A stretch of 64,000 nt of DNA from Globisporangium splendens (Eukaryota > Oomycota > Peronosporomycetes > Pythiales > Pythiaceae), in the NCBI GenBank assembly GCA_006386115.1, contig VFIW01000011.1, forward strand, positions 558,001 to 622,000, given 5' to 3'. The number at the start of each line of letters is the position of its first letter. Within the stretch, counting starts at the first letter, position 1. A program made the translations under genes and the position numbers. Under the pieces are notes generated by a model. That model was not told the DNA's origin. It made no database searches and saw only the letters and a list, made by a program, of their open reading frames with translations. Below are positions 1 to 10,335 of the stretch, in pieces.

Positions 1-155
1 CGCCACGTCGCGATCTGGAACGTTCCATCCCACTTTCGTGACTGCCGCCCCTCAACGCGCAACAGCTTGCAACAACAGCACACACACTCGCAACGCAGAG
101 CGAGAGGGGCGAGCAAGCAGGCACCAAGGTTACGCAAAGTCTGTGTGTCATTGCG

Positions 156-162
156 TCATTCT
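156..162 (+). promoter_or_regulatory. Oomycete initiator (Inr) of SRP receptor gene
   Basis: TCATTCT matches the oomycete initiator TCAYTYY and lies 53 nt before the chosen ATG at 215, a usual distance. It supports starting the SRP receptor at 215 and not at the upstream in-frame ATG at 38, which would lie outside the transcript. Confidence 0.5.
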
Positions 163-214
163 GCAACGCGCCACGAAGAGCTCAAGCCACGCTCCCTCCC
201 TGTTTCCTGCTACG

Positions 215-2633
215 ATGATCGACCACTTTGCTGTTTTCTCCAAGACCGGCACGGTGCTCTGGTCCAAGACGCTCTGCAAACTCACGGGCGACCCGATCGA
301 CACGCTGATCAACCGCGTGCTCATGGAAGACCGCTCGGGCGAGAAGAAGTTTATCAACGACGCGTACCAGATGCAGTGGGTGTTTGAGAACAAACTGGAC
401 CTGGTGTTCGTCGTCGTGTACCAGAAGATCCTGCAGTTGCTGTACATTGAGGAGCTGCTCGAGATCGTGAAGAAGGACTTCATTGCGCTGTTCCCGCACC
501 AGATCGCGCACAAAGAACCGGTCACGTACGACGAGCAGTTTCTGAAGATCCTGAAGACCACGGAGCTGAAGTTTGCGCAAAAGCAGACGCGTAGTGGACC
601 ACGGGTACGTTCTTCCTTGTTGCTGTTGGTTTGAGTGAGTGATGTTGCGCTGTTTAGTATCCATTTGGCATTCACGCTACCAATTTGCGGCACATGTAGG
701 CGTTCAATGGGTCTCGAAAGTCAAAGGGCGTCGTTTCCAATACGTCCAACAAGACGACAACGTCGTCCTCGCGTCCGAAGACCAGCGATGAGGTACCTTG
801 CGTTTGGCGTTGTGTTGCACTTTGTATTTCCTGGTTTGTTGCTTATCGAGTGCGATTTGCTTGTGAACAATCAATGTAGGAATCGACTGAAGATGGAAAC
901 GATAGTCCATCGCCGGATGGCAAGGTGAAGGACAAGCTGGAGGAGCTTGAGAACGAGGTCGCTCTCCGTTCTCAGGTGCGCAAAATGCGCACTGGCCCAG
1001 GTCGTAAGGCTCAAAAGGCTAAAAAGACGACTGAGGGCGAGGAGAAGAAGAAGAAGAAGGGGAAGCAGATGACGAAGTGGGAGAACTCGAAGCTGTCGAA
1101 GAAGGAAATCTCCGAACTTGATCGATCGCAGCAGGTCAGTATTGTCTTAATAGTCGCGCTTGGATCCCTTGATACAGTGCGTTTCTGACGTCGTTTTCTG
1201 TAATGCTTGGTGTAGCTCACTGCTGACCAAGAAGAAGCCCAGTTGCGCGAGAAGCGTGATGCCTACATCGGAGTACGTTTATTTTCTGCGGCTATTGATT
1301 ATGATGTCCGAAACGTCGTCTCACTCTCGAATATCCTTGTAGGAGGCGGAAGACAGCGAGTCGGAAGAATTCTCGGATACGGATGACGAATCGGTCGCTT
1401 CGTCCGGCGCGGAATCGGACTCAAAAGAAAGCTCCTGGAGCTTCTCGAACACGCGCATTGGTAACTTTTTCAACGCCGTGTCCGGCAACAAGATCCTGAC
1501 GAGAGAAGACTTGGAACCTGTTGTCGCGCCAATGCACAACCTGGTACGTCGTGGGGAAGAAAACAGATCCGATTTCGGCTGAATAGTCTATATTAACGTC
1601 CTCGTTTGGTATATTGTGGAGTAGCTTATCAGCAAGAACGTGGCATCGGAAGTCGCCGACGAACTATGTGAATCTGTAGTCACGACGCTCGTTGGACAGC
1701 GCCTCGAGAGTTTCACGCGCGTGTCCACCGTCGTGCGCAAGGCGTTGGAAGCAGCGCTGGTGCGTATTCTGACCCCGAAGAGGTCGACGGATGTGCTTCG
1801 CGAGATCCTGGAAGCCAAGGCTGCTGGTCGCGCGTACAGTATCGTGTTTGTCGGTGTCAACGGTGTGGGCAAGTCTACGAGTCTCTCGAAGGTGTGCTAC
1901 TACCTCAAGTCTAAGGGCGTGAAGGTTTTGATCGCGGCCTGTGATACATTCCGATCGGGTGCCGTGGAGCAATTGAACCAGCACGCCAAGGTGTTGGACG
2001 TGCCGCTTTTCCAAAAAGGTATGTTCTCCATCATGCCCGTATGCCGTGTTTCCTATGACGACAATATTCTCAATGACTCGTGTTTGGTCTCATGTATGTC
2101 TAGGCTACGCGAAAGATCCTGCTGCGGTCGCGAAGGAAGCCGTCAAGTACGGCACTGAAAACGGTTTCGACTGCGTGCTGATCGATACGGCGGGTCGCAT
2201 GCAGAACAACGAGCCGCTGATGCGCGCGCTCGCGAAGCTCGTGTCGATCAACGATCCCGACCTTGTGCTCTTTGTTGGCGAAGCGCTGGTCGGCAACGAC
2301 GGTATCGACCAGCTCTCGATGTTTGACCGCGCGCTTGCGGACTACTCGGACCGTCGCGATCCTCACCGCATTGACGGCATCGTGATCACCAAGTTCGACA
2401 CCATCGATGACAAAGGTGCGTGCATTCACTATTTACAATATCCCGTGGTGCATACAATCGAATCGAGGATGCTGACCTTTTGTGATATTTGTACTTGCGT
2501 TTTTTTAGTTGGTGCCGCGGTGTCCATGGTGTACAAGACTGGTCAGCCGATCATGTTTGTTGGCACGGGGCAAAAATACACACACCTCAAGAAGCTCAAT
2601 GTGCGCACGGTGCTGCGCCACCTTCTTGAGTAA
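215..2633 (+). CDS. SRPRA: Signal recognition particle receptor subunit alpha (SRPRA/FtsY family GTPase), 8 exons
   Basis: This is the docking protein at the ER membrane that binds the SRP-ribosome complex and, with SRP54, hydrolyses GTP to hand nascent chains to the translocon. Exons: 215-604, 700-792, 880-1134, 1216-1272, 1343-1543, 1625-2018, 2104-2415, 2509-2633; the sum is 1,827 nt (608 aa) in one frame. The N-terminus ([18 protein letters not shown]) is the longin-like SRX domain that binds the beta subunit. A lysine-rich linker (exon 3, KKKKKGK) and an acidic stretch (exon 5) follow. The NG GTPase domain shows G1 GVNGVGKST (exon 6), the insertion box [14 protein letters not shown]3 DTAGRM (exon 7), G4 TKFD and G5 GTGQ (exon 8). 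The start at 215 fits the family N-terminus and the initiator at 156. Length is near that of the human protein. A dead fragment of exon 7 lies at 6357-6415. Confidence 0.95.
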
Positions 2634-3735
2634 AGCCACGCGGCAGCTGGACTCCGTTCTTCGTGTTGGCAGGTCCACTTCGGAGCAGCAGACACACTCA
2701 TGTTTGCTTAACCCTGGAACATTCCTTTTCATACTAGTGCGCAGCAAAGCCATTCACTTTTGGTATCCCGCCATGGATCACGTTTCCTCCTTCGCCGTCT
2801 TTTCCCGTAAGCCACCAACTTGTTTAGCGTGCCCAAATGCAAACTGCACACTGATCTCTATTTCCCAGACCATAGAATCTCGCCTACACCAGCAAACGTA
2901 TGGTCCGCAGAATTACCAGTTTGTACGGATTCACTCCGCAGGTGGCAGCATGACGGAGAGCTCACTGAGAGACAAGTCAAACAGGTATGAGAATGTTTTA
3001 GCAGGGTGTCATTGCAGCTGGAGCAGTAGCATTATCCTGTGCAATACCCCAAATGTGCTCGCGTCACAGTAGGAGCAGTATGCTCAATCGATATTGTTCA
3101 TGCCCTCGCGCAAGGAAATCATGTAGAATCAAGTCTTTTTTCTTGCGGATTGTGGAATGTATCGATATGAGAATGGGTGACCGAAAAGCAATCGGCATCC
3201 ATGTCCACAGCAGAGGGAGGTATCAGATGGAAATCACTCCAGGATTGTTGGAAGTCTCTTTCCATTATTGGAGAGAACTTTAGATGTAGGAACAAATTTG
3301 GAGTCTGGAAGCTTGATTTGTACTCCAGAAATCTGTCCCAGTGCCCAATTTTCAAGTTCAGTCGCAGTGCATTCAGTCAGGAAGAGGGGCGGCGAAGTCA
3401 TGTGCAATTCCAGTGGAATGCCTTGTCACCAAGATATTCCACAATGTACCGTAGGATCGCTCCAGATCCAGTATTTCAAAATTGCCCGATCAAGCATTCC
3501 AAGTCTCGTTGCTTTTCACAGGCAGGAAGGCGCCATTACCCCTGCGCTGCAAGGTAGGGAGGCATTTGCCAATAGAGAGGCGAAACACCTCGCACGTGTG
3601 CCGACTCGACAACAAAACGAATCTCTCTCACCACACACGGATTTGTCTCCAAGTGAGCGGCCAAAGCCAGACTTTTCTCGAGCGAAAGCTCACAGACGAC
3701 CAAAACGGCCGATATGATGGCTGCTTCACGTACTA
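2634..3735. other. Intergenic, no gene recognised
   Basis: About 1.1 kb between the SRP receptor stop and the inverted repeat. It holds only short overlapping reading frames in both strands with no recognisable domain, no convincing intron signals and no repeat that I could see. Confidence 0.5.
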
Positions 3736-3778
3736 CTGACACACACACACGACAAAACAAACCAACTTGGACCGAATG

Positions 3779-3946
3779 ATAAACAACTGAAGCAAACGAA
3801 TGAAGACGAACGATTAAGCGGAAGGAAAAGAGATATCGGAGATGTCGACTATTCTCACAAATTAGTGCGAACACTGAGGGAAGGGACACAGATATGCCTA
3901 CGGACAAGACACATGCGGGTGACAGGAAGAGAAACAACGTACAGAC
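3779..3946. repeat. Left arm of a long inverted duplication
   Basis: About 165-168 bp are repeated in inverted orientation at 5650-5818. Reading both arms base by base I find one substitution (CCGATATC here, CTGATATC in the other arm). Both arms run outward into an (AC)n/(GT)n tract with weaker similarity between. The arm is the 3' flank of the small minus-strand gene 3965-4702, so the duplicated unit is the end of that gene. Confidence 0.9.
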
Positions 3947-3964
3947 TCGTGTCTTCTTCTGCTT

Positions 3965-4702
3965 CTAGTACTCGAAAAGGACGAAGCCCTGCGCCTTGAG
4001 GTCGTCGCCGTAGTACTCGAACTTGTTCCGCGGGAGGGAGCATCCGACGCAGCCGTACTTCCAGCACCACTCTTCACTGAAGAGGTGCTCGTAGAGCTGC
4101 TTGTTCGCGAGCAGGTACTCGAACGCCGCTTGCTCGTCCAGGTTGCAGCGGCGCAGCGCGTTGTGGGTCATCGGGATGAGCGCGTGGTCCCAGGAGATGA
4201 TCTCCCAGTACCCGTGGAGCGCGCTGAGTACCATGCGCGTCGCTGTGCGCTCCTCGTAGGTCGCGAACAGGTGGCCGAAGCGAAAGTGGAATCCCGCCTC
4301 AATCTTGCAGGTGAAGGCAAAATGTCGAGACTGGATGGCGAAATCTTGCCAGCGTGGACTCGGCGCGGCGGTGGTTGTAGTCGTATCGGGCGTGTCGGTC
4401 GAGCCAGTCGTCGCGTCGTTGGTGCAGCTACTGGTGCTGCGGTTGTCGTCGTCGATGGCGCTGCTGCTGTTGTTCCTGGCATCTTTGGTGCTGGCTTCCG
4501 AAACGAAGAGGTTGCGTACGAGGTCGCAGAAGTAGTCGTAGTAGGCGGCGATGGTGGCTGCGCTGGTGGCGGCCGTGAGAGTCGAGGACGAGTCGCGACG
4601 GTGGTAGCCATCCAGTGCTTTCTCCGCGCGCTCGAGAAGGGCGACAGTGGCCATCAAGCCGTTAAACACGAGGTCTCCGATCGAGGAGAGCGTGGTTGGC
4701 AT
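3965..4702 (-). CDS. Protein of unknown function, Thr/Ser/Asp-rich centre and Cys/Trp-rich C-terminus
   Basis: I do not recognise this family. From the ATG at 4702 it encodes 245 aa in a single exon; the frame stays open to an ATG at 4819, which would add 39 residues, but that ATG lies inside a hairpin and 4702 looks the better start. The N-terminal third is helical (IGDLVFNGLMATVALLERAE). A low-complexity Ser/Thr/Asp stretch follows, and then a well-folded-looking C-terminal part with many aromatic residues, including GYWEIISWDHALIPMTHN and EEWCWKYGCVGC. No signal peptide or membrane segment is visible. A fragment of the same C-terminal coding sequence, fused to the same 3' flank, lies inverted at 5580-5818, so the gene has been copied locally. 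High G+C at third codon positions supports real coding. Confidence 0.65.
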   Translation of the reverse strand: MPTTLSSIGDLVFNGLMATVALLERAEKALDGYHRRDSSSTLTAATSAATIAAYYDYFCDLVRNLFVSEASTKDARNNSSSAIDDDNRSTSSCTNDATTGSTDTPDTTTTTAAPSPRWQDFAIQSRHFAFTCKIEAGFHFRFGHLFATYEERTATRMVLSALHGYWEIISWDHALIPMTHNALRRCNLDEQAAFEYLLANKQLYEHLFSEEWCWKYGCVGCSLPRNKFEYYGDDLKAQGFVLFEY

Positions 4703-4742
4703 TGTTGCGTGGGTTGGGTTGGTCGTTGTTGCTGCTGGGAGG

Positions 4743-4820
4743 AATGTTTCCGAGTGAGTTGCTCCGCTCAAGCGCACGCCTCTCCATGCACTTGGGCGGA
4801 GCAGGTCAGTCGGAAACATT
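4743..4820. repeat. Imperfect 25-bp inverted repeat (hairpin) upstream of the 4702 start
   Basis: The left arm 4743-4767 (AATGTTTCCGAG...GCTCCGC) and right arm 4796-4820 (GCGGAGC...CGGAAACATT) pair at 21 of 25 positions around a loop of 28 nt. It sits 40-120 nt upstream of the probable ATG of the minus-strand gene, in its promoter or 5' leader. Confidence 0.7.
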
Positions 4821-4936
4821 TGACGCGAGCTGGTACCTGTTCTCTTGCAGGTTCATCCGTCCCTGCTTGCATGCGCGACAGGGAGGTGAGTCTCTTACGC
4901 CGACGGCGGCAAGTGACGAAAAAGATCGACAGAAGC

Positions 4937-5480
4937 TCATCGATTAGACAGCGAAGCGGACTGAATCTCTGTGTCGCTGTCGATGGTTTTCGCCGCCATT
5001 ACCGCTAGCAGACTCGGCACGGCGCTTGCCACGACCCGAATCGAAGGTTGGTTGCTGCTGCTGCTTCGCATGGGGATGGCTGGCAGGATATGCGTTCTCC
5101 GCTGAGTGACTTTGCTGCTGCTGGGAACGGGCGGGAGCACCCTGTCTGAGAGAAAGTGAGTATAGAAAACGGACTCATAGATGAGGGAAACTGACCAACA
5201 GGGCGGGGTCGCGCACCTCTCTGTTGCCATCGTTCGACGCGATTGGAACTCGAGCGTGAGCCACCGCACCGCTTGCTTCTTGGCCGCGTTCTCCACTGTC
5301 GACTGCCACGCCTCCCGCACAACTGCCTTCCACTCGCCCGCGTGCCACTGACGAGACAGAGAGAGAAAGAGAGAGAGGCAGAAGATGGCGCTTCCATTGT
5401 ATGGAGTTGCTGTCGGAGTATTCTACCCCAGCACTGGCCAACCCAACCCAACCCCCATTCCCCCAGTGCGACGCTTCAAA
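4937..5480 (-). CDS. Possible small intron-containing gene of unknown function
   Basis: Splice signals and phase join three minus-strand segments. The first ends at 5427 (GNGGWVGLASAG before a GTAGAA donor). The second is 5217-5347 (WHAGEWKAVVREAWQSTV..., donor GTGCGC, phase 2). The third is 4937-5141 (LPPVPSSSKVTQRRT... to a TAA). The middle exon reads like a genuine helical protein segment (ENAAKKQAVRWLTLEF). No ATG is found in frame with the first segment before it runs into the duplicated fragment at 5580, so the 5' end is missing, lies in an unseen exon or was cut off by the inverted duplication. I cannot name a family. It may be a remnant. Confidence 0.35.
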
Positions 5481-5569
5481 GATACCAAAGATACCGACAT
5501 ATGATTGGTCGACGAAACGACGCGACCACGAAAGTATCAGATCGTGCGAAAGATATGGTGTGCAACAGT

Positions 5570-5649
5570 GTGTGTCGCCTTGCGAAGAGCTACGAACGCG
5601 GAGTAGATCATCTCCTGGGACCACGCGCACATCCAGATGACCCACAACG
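5570..5649 (+). pseudogene. Inverted, truncated copy of the C-terminal coding part of the 3965-4702 gene
   Basis: In one plus frame this reads ALRRATNAE, stop, then IISWDHAHIQMTHN. That matches EIISWDHALIPMTHN of the minus-strand neighbour. Directly after MTHN the sequence jumps to the 3' flank shared with 3779-3946, so the last stretch of the coding region is deleted. It has an in-frame TAG, no start and no stop context, and is a dead copy. Confidence 0.75.
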
Positions 5650-5818
5650 GAGTCTGTACGTTGTTTCTCTTCCTGTCACCCGCATGTGTCTTGTCCGTAG
5701 GCATATCTGTGTCCCTTCCCTCAGTGTTCGCACTAATTTGTGAGAATAGTCGACATCTCTGATATCTCTTTTCCTTCCGCTTAATCGTTCGTCTTCATTC
5801 GTTTGCTTCAGTTGTTTA
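5650..5818. repeat. Right arm of the long inverted duplication
   Basis: Reverse complement of 3779-3946 with one visible mismatch. It continues into TTGTTTCTATTC and a (GT)n tract near 5840. The near identity in non-coding DNA means a recent event or ongoing gene conversion. Confidence 0.9.
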
Positions 5819-6356
5819 TTGTTTCTATTCTGTGTGTGTGTGTGCATCATGAACCAGTTATGCTCGTGCCTCCTTATCACTCATTGTTTCCATCCCTTTT
5901 GGAAGGTCACAATTGTACGTTACGCACAGCTTCGTCTTGAAAGAGATGCCTTGAGAGGATGTCGAGGATAGATCACCCAGCGACGCATCGACGTGTGCAA
6001 GATTGTTGGGTATTTGGCCCTCACTGCGTCTCGAAGGTGAACAACCTTGGCATCTCCAGCACAATCAACGCAGTCTTCCGACGTAAGCACTTCCCGCGTC
6101 ATCTTCCTTTCTCGATGCAAACCCACGACTGACGGGAAGCTCGGAAACGAGGACGCTTCAAACTGCCTTAACCTTGTGGGTTGAGACCAAGGTATCCTGG
6201 GAGACGGCGCTGAGGAGATCGGTGATGAGGTTCTTCCATTGTCATGGGTCTTGTGGGAACTCCAACTCGTCGGTATCTGTGTTTGTTTGTGTGCCGGTGT
6301 AGAGTTTGAAGACAAATTGCGCGAGACTCCCTCAGTGCGCTTTGGGATTCCTGTGG

Positions 6357-6415
6357 CCGTCGCGATCCTCACGGCATTGACGGCATCGCAATCATCAGGT
6401 TCTGCACCGTGAATG
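6357..6415 (+). pseudogene. Fragment of SRP receptor alpha exon 7
   Basis: CCGTCGCGATCCTCACGGCA and the following bases match 2351-2409 of the intact gene. There is one mismatch in the first 32 positions and about ten in 59. The translation GRRDPHGIDGIAIIRF parallels [16 protein letters not shown]. The key G4 Asp is lost (TKFD to IRFC) and there is no surrounding frame. Similarity seems to extend a little upstream but is too weak to delimit. The rest of 5860-6350 holds nothing I recognise. Confidence 0.7.
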
Positions 6416-6554
6416 GCGAGTCTCTCTCTTTCTGTTGTGCATGTTCTTTACCCTACGAATACGTCTGGTTGCTTTTGCGACTTTCTTCAAAGGGTATCAA
6501 TTTGTAGGGTTTAATCCCCTATGGGATAAAGTGGTAGGGTATGACTGTCCATTA

Positions 6555-6561
6555 TCACTCC
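6555..6561 (+). promoter_or_regulatory. Initiator of the nibrin gene with downstream CAAAATTC
   Basis: TCACTCC fits TCAYTYY and is followed within 7 nt by CAAAATTC, close to the oomycete flanking promoter element MAWTTTNC. It lies 42 nt before the ATG at 6597 and supports that start over the longer open frame. Confidence 0.55.
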
Positions 6562-6596
6562 CGCGCAAAATTCGGCACACTCGGAGAATAGAGGCG

Positions 6597-8587
6597 ATGT
6601 GGGTGCTGGACGTCGTGAATGCGGCGAGCAGCGCAGTCGAGAACACGTTCTACCTCGTCGCGGGCGAGTGGAGCATCGGCCGCAAGAAGTGCCATTTCAA
6701 CTTCCAGGCTGACTCGTCCATCTCGCGCTCGCACGCGCTGCTGCGCGTCGGCACGCTGCCGCTGGAGCAGCTCAAAGACACGGCGACGCGGCCGTCGCTC
6801 GTGCTCGTGGACCAGAACTCGCGCTTCGGCTCGTTCGTGAACCAGGAACAGTGCTTCACGGAGCGCGAGCTCAAGAACGGCGACCAGATCACGTTCGGCG
6901 CCAAGAAAACGATCCTGCGCGTGCGCTACCAGGTGTTTATCCTCGTGGCGTCTCGCATCCAGCGCGCGAGTCGTGCGCGAGTGAACGAGACGTGTCAGCG
7001 CATCGGCATGCACCTCATCGCGTCCGAGAGTAAAGACGCGACCCACTGCATCATGGACCCGGGCAAGATCGTCGCGACCGTGAAGATGCTGTGGGCGCTC
7101 GTGTACAATCAGCCTGTGGTGTGCACACCGTGGATCTATGCGATTCTGGAGCGCAAGTCGCTCTCGGAGCCGCTACCACGATGCGAAGACTATCTCCCGA
7201 TTGACGAGCAGATGCCGTCGGTCACGAACAAGTACCTGCCGAATCCGATGCGGAAGACGCTCTTCAGTCGCCATGTCGTGGTGTTCCTCACCCCGCAGTC
7301 CATGGAAGAGATCATCGCTGAGATGGCGGGCGTCGTGATCGCAGCGTACAAGGATACGAGCGACCACGACGCCTTGCTGCTGCGTGACATTGAGCAGCAC
7401 GCGTCTTCACGGCACGTGCTGATCATCGAGCCGACCCAAACCAGTGGGTTCTCCAGTGCTGCAGCATCAAGCGATGGACGCGAGCATCTTCACAGCGGCG
7501 GCGTGGTGTACAGTCATGCGATAGTGGAGCGGCGGGTGAGTTTGCTCCGATCGATTGGTGCGACGTTCACGACCATCCAGGAGCTCGCGGCAAGCGTGCT
7601 TTTCGTGAAGGCGCCCTCGACCTCGAACGAGTTGTCGTTTAGCAACTCCCTGGCAGGTCACAATTCGTCCTCGGTGCAGATCTTAAGTTTTCCTGAACAC
7701 TTGAGTCTGAATCCGCCGTCTGCGGAACCAGAGAGCGATGAGGAGACGTCGACCTTCGTCAAAGAGGAAAACACACGAGCTCCGACGCCTGAGGTCCCTG
7801 TTGCACGTGTCACGGCCGCTGCAGCTCCTCGACCGCACGAGGAGATTGTTGATTTGCGCGCTGGTAGGCGCGACCCGGAGAGCATCTCGAACGATCACGT
7901 CCAGCAGATAGTGCATTATTATCACTGCGTGAAGGTTGACGCATTGTGTATACATCGATATGCATTATTCGGTTGCTCACGCATTGCACTTTGTAATGGC
8001 AGGTTAAGGAAGAGAACGTGGAACCAGATGTCGTCAAAGAAGAAATGCCGGTCGTGGAGAGCTCGCAAGATCATGAGCGAGCGTTTACGAATGCTTCGCA
8101 GCGTGCAAGTGAGGCGCATTCGCAGCCATTTTCAGCAACAAATGTGTTGAGTCTGGAGCTGCTTGCAAAGCGAGAAAGCGAGCGTGAAGGTGGTGGTGCC
8201 CCTGCGCACAGATGGGTGTCTACGCTGTCCAGTGTACCCCGTCAAGCGGAGAATCACTACAAAGCCGAGGAGGAAGATGAAGAACCAGAGCACAAACCCG
8301 TCGTAGTGAGCTGCAACCTCATCGTTAAGCGTCCAGCACCCGCCATCCGTTATCAAGGGGATGGAAGTGGTGGAGTCAATTTCAAACGATTCAAGAAGGG
8401 CAACGGGTATGGCGTTCGCTCCAACAAGGCATCGCTGTTCCCACAGCAGATGGTTGTCAGCGTGACGGTCGACAATGCCGATCGTGTCGCGCTCGAAGAA
8501 AACTTGGAGATCTTGGAAGAGCAAGAGCGGATCGCCGACGAGCTGTTCGCGATGGCGGAAAACAGAAACTCGAGGCGACGCTTTTGA
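6597..8587 (+). CDS. NBN: Nibrin/NBS1 (MRE11-RAD50-NBS1 complex subunit), 2 exons
   Basis: NBS1 brings MRE11-RAD50 to DNA double-strand breaks and activates ATM. Exon 1 is 6597-7910 and exon 2 is 8003-8587 (632 aa, phase 0). A donor at 7929 is also possible and would add six residues. Domains in order: an FHA domain (about residues 20-105) with GRKKCHF, SSISRSHALL and FGSFVN; tandem BRCT domains (about 110-330); a long disordered Ser/Glu-rich middle; and near the C-terminus the MRE11-binding box NFKRFKK, close to the NFKKFKK of animal nibrin. An acidic/hydrophobic tail (EEQERIADELFAMAE) then fits the ATM-binding motif. The start MWVLDVV matches the family N-terminus (MWKL in human). Everything needed for function appears present. 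Confidence 0.92.
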
Positions 8588-8863
8588 AAGAGGACAAGCT
8601 CAGAGAACAAATGGGTTATTTATCGCTTTACGTGTGGTGATCTGGGTAGGGCAACAACTTGAATCCAATTGCTCTTTACTATTTGCGGCACTGAGGTTGA
8701 ATTCTCTCGAACGAGTAAGCCTGAAGGACGTCACTGCGGGCAGCAGTACGTTTTCAGCGAACTTTCTAACGCAGTTATAAATGGTAAGACACGTAGACTT
8801 CAAATGCAGCAGCTGTTCACTTTCATATAGTCTTGGTTGTTGTGCAGAACGCGGCTAACTGCA

Positions 8864-10059
8864 TTAAAACTTATCATTAAAGAGAGCTTTCTTGGCGATC
8901 TGGAGCTCTTGGCCGTGCGAGTGCTCAATCGAGAGCTCGTTCGCGGCCTGGGTGATCTTGTCCAGTACCGAGTCCTCCGAGTCCTTTGGCTGCTTCTCCG
9001 GCACGAAATACTCGCCAATGCGAGAGCTGCGGCCACCGCGAGGCGCAAGCATCGTTTCGCAACCGTCCAGTTTGTTAGCAAGCAGCTGGATACGTTCCGA
9101 GAACCGGTCGCGGTTTTCGCGTTCTTGCATTGTGTTGGAGCTCAGTGTGCGCATCCACAGAAATTCCTCCGACAAGATGCTCACGACCTGCGAACCCAAG
9201 GAGCTCATAAAGTAGTCGATCTCCAACGTATAATATCTAACGAGCAAAAAGAGCATCGCAAGTTAGCATCACACAGGTATAAGCACATGGTAATGTTCAT
9301 TGCCACTACATACCGGTTCCAGCAGCTTCCCCAACGCTCCATGCGCGTGGTCTCGTCTGTGATGATCGTGCCGTCAGGCGTCTCGTTCACTGGAGCCACG
9401 AACTCGGGAGGGTACACGCGGAACGCACCCAGCTCTGGTCGTTTCTTTGCAAGCGAGCGCAACGGATCCAGCACAATCGCGAGCCACGGATTGCCATGCG
9501 AATCTTCCGAGCGCTGCCATTGCAACTGCGTACTCACATCGGTCGCCGACAAGAAGCAGTGGCTGTGCACTTCAACGTCGAAGGGGTGGCTGTGGTACCA
9601 GCCCATGAACTTTTCTTTACGCGTCTGTTCGATCGCTTCTCCCAACGAAATCATATAGTTGATCACCTCTGCATCGTCAGCGAGCACACGCGTCTCGGCG
9701 CCTTCGATCGGCAACGGGAAGCAATCGGTCACGATCAGCGTCTGCGCATCGCCGGCGTCGCGCTCCGTGCCCGTCGCTGGCCGTCCCAGGATCAGCCCCA
9801 TGATCTCCACGGGCTTTCCCCCGTTCTTGATCCCCTTCTCCACACCCGAGTTCGCGTGGTTCATCATCTTCATGGTCGCCGACGGCGAGATGATCACCTT
9901 CTTGAAATACTTGGGATCCTGCATCCACACTTTGTTGCTGCGCACTTCTTTCAGCACTCCCTCGTCGAACCCGTAGGCTGCATCTTCCATGGACGGCACT
10001 GCAGTCGCAGCAGCAGCACCGCCTTGCGCATCAAATTTGGACTCGGCGTCCACATCCAT
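8864..10059 (-). CDS. CSN5: COP9 signalosome subunit 5 (JAMM deneddylase), 2 exons
   Basis: CSN5 is the zinc metalloprotease that removes NEDD8 from cullins. Exon 1 is 10059-9314 and exon 2 is 9236-8864 (372 aa); the join restores CWNRYYTLEIDYF. The MPN+ domain has the catalytic Glu (KPVEIMGLILGR), the zinc-binding HSHP and the downstream Ser and Asp (FLSATDVSTQ). The spacing is unusual: the motif is HxHx15D (HSHPFDVEVHSHCFLSATD) instead of the usual HxHx10D. The later part (WLAIVLDPLRSLAK, ELGAFRVYPPEF) and the helical C-terminus (KITQAANELSIEHSHG) are CSN5-like, not PSMD14-like. The frame is also open from an ATG at 10101. The gene diverges from the giant gene at 10336 across about 280 bp. 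Confidence 0.9.
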
Positions 10060-10335
10060 CGTCAGCTTCTTCCTGTTCTCTCTTTTGGATACTGGGGTCA
10101 AGCAAACACAAAGTGAACCTGCATGGAGTGATTCTTGACTACCAGGTACAGATCTTGACTACCCGATAAACGGGTCAACGGGTCCAAAGTCTAGGAGTTC
10201 ACCAAAACCCGCAGGATGTGGTGCTGATGCGTCACGCCCCGTGTCGACCCGTTGCGACCCACCCATCGATGGCGTTTTGGCGTTTTGGGGCGGGGTTGAA
10301 CGACACACACGCATTAGTCGGGGGAAGGAAGGATC
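10060..10335. promoter_or_regulatory. Divergent promoter region between CSN5 and the giant gene
   Basis: This 276-bp interval must hold both promoters. A short direct repeat (TTCTTGACTACC and TCTTGACTACCC, about 20 bp apart, near 10131-10163) and a palindromic CCCGATAAACGGG are visible. I see no clear initiator. Confidence 0.35.

Noticed and set aside
4085..5008. 307-codon plus-strand frame rich in Val/Gly/Arg
   Set aside because: Antisense to the small 3965-4702 gene; valine- and glycine-rich from reversed GAC/GCC codons; no family features.
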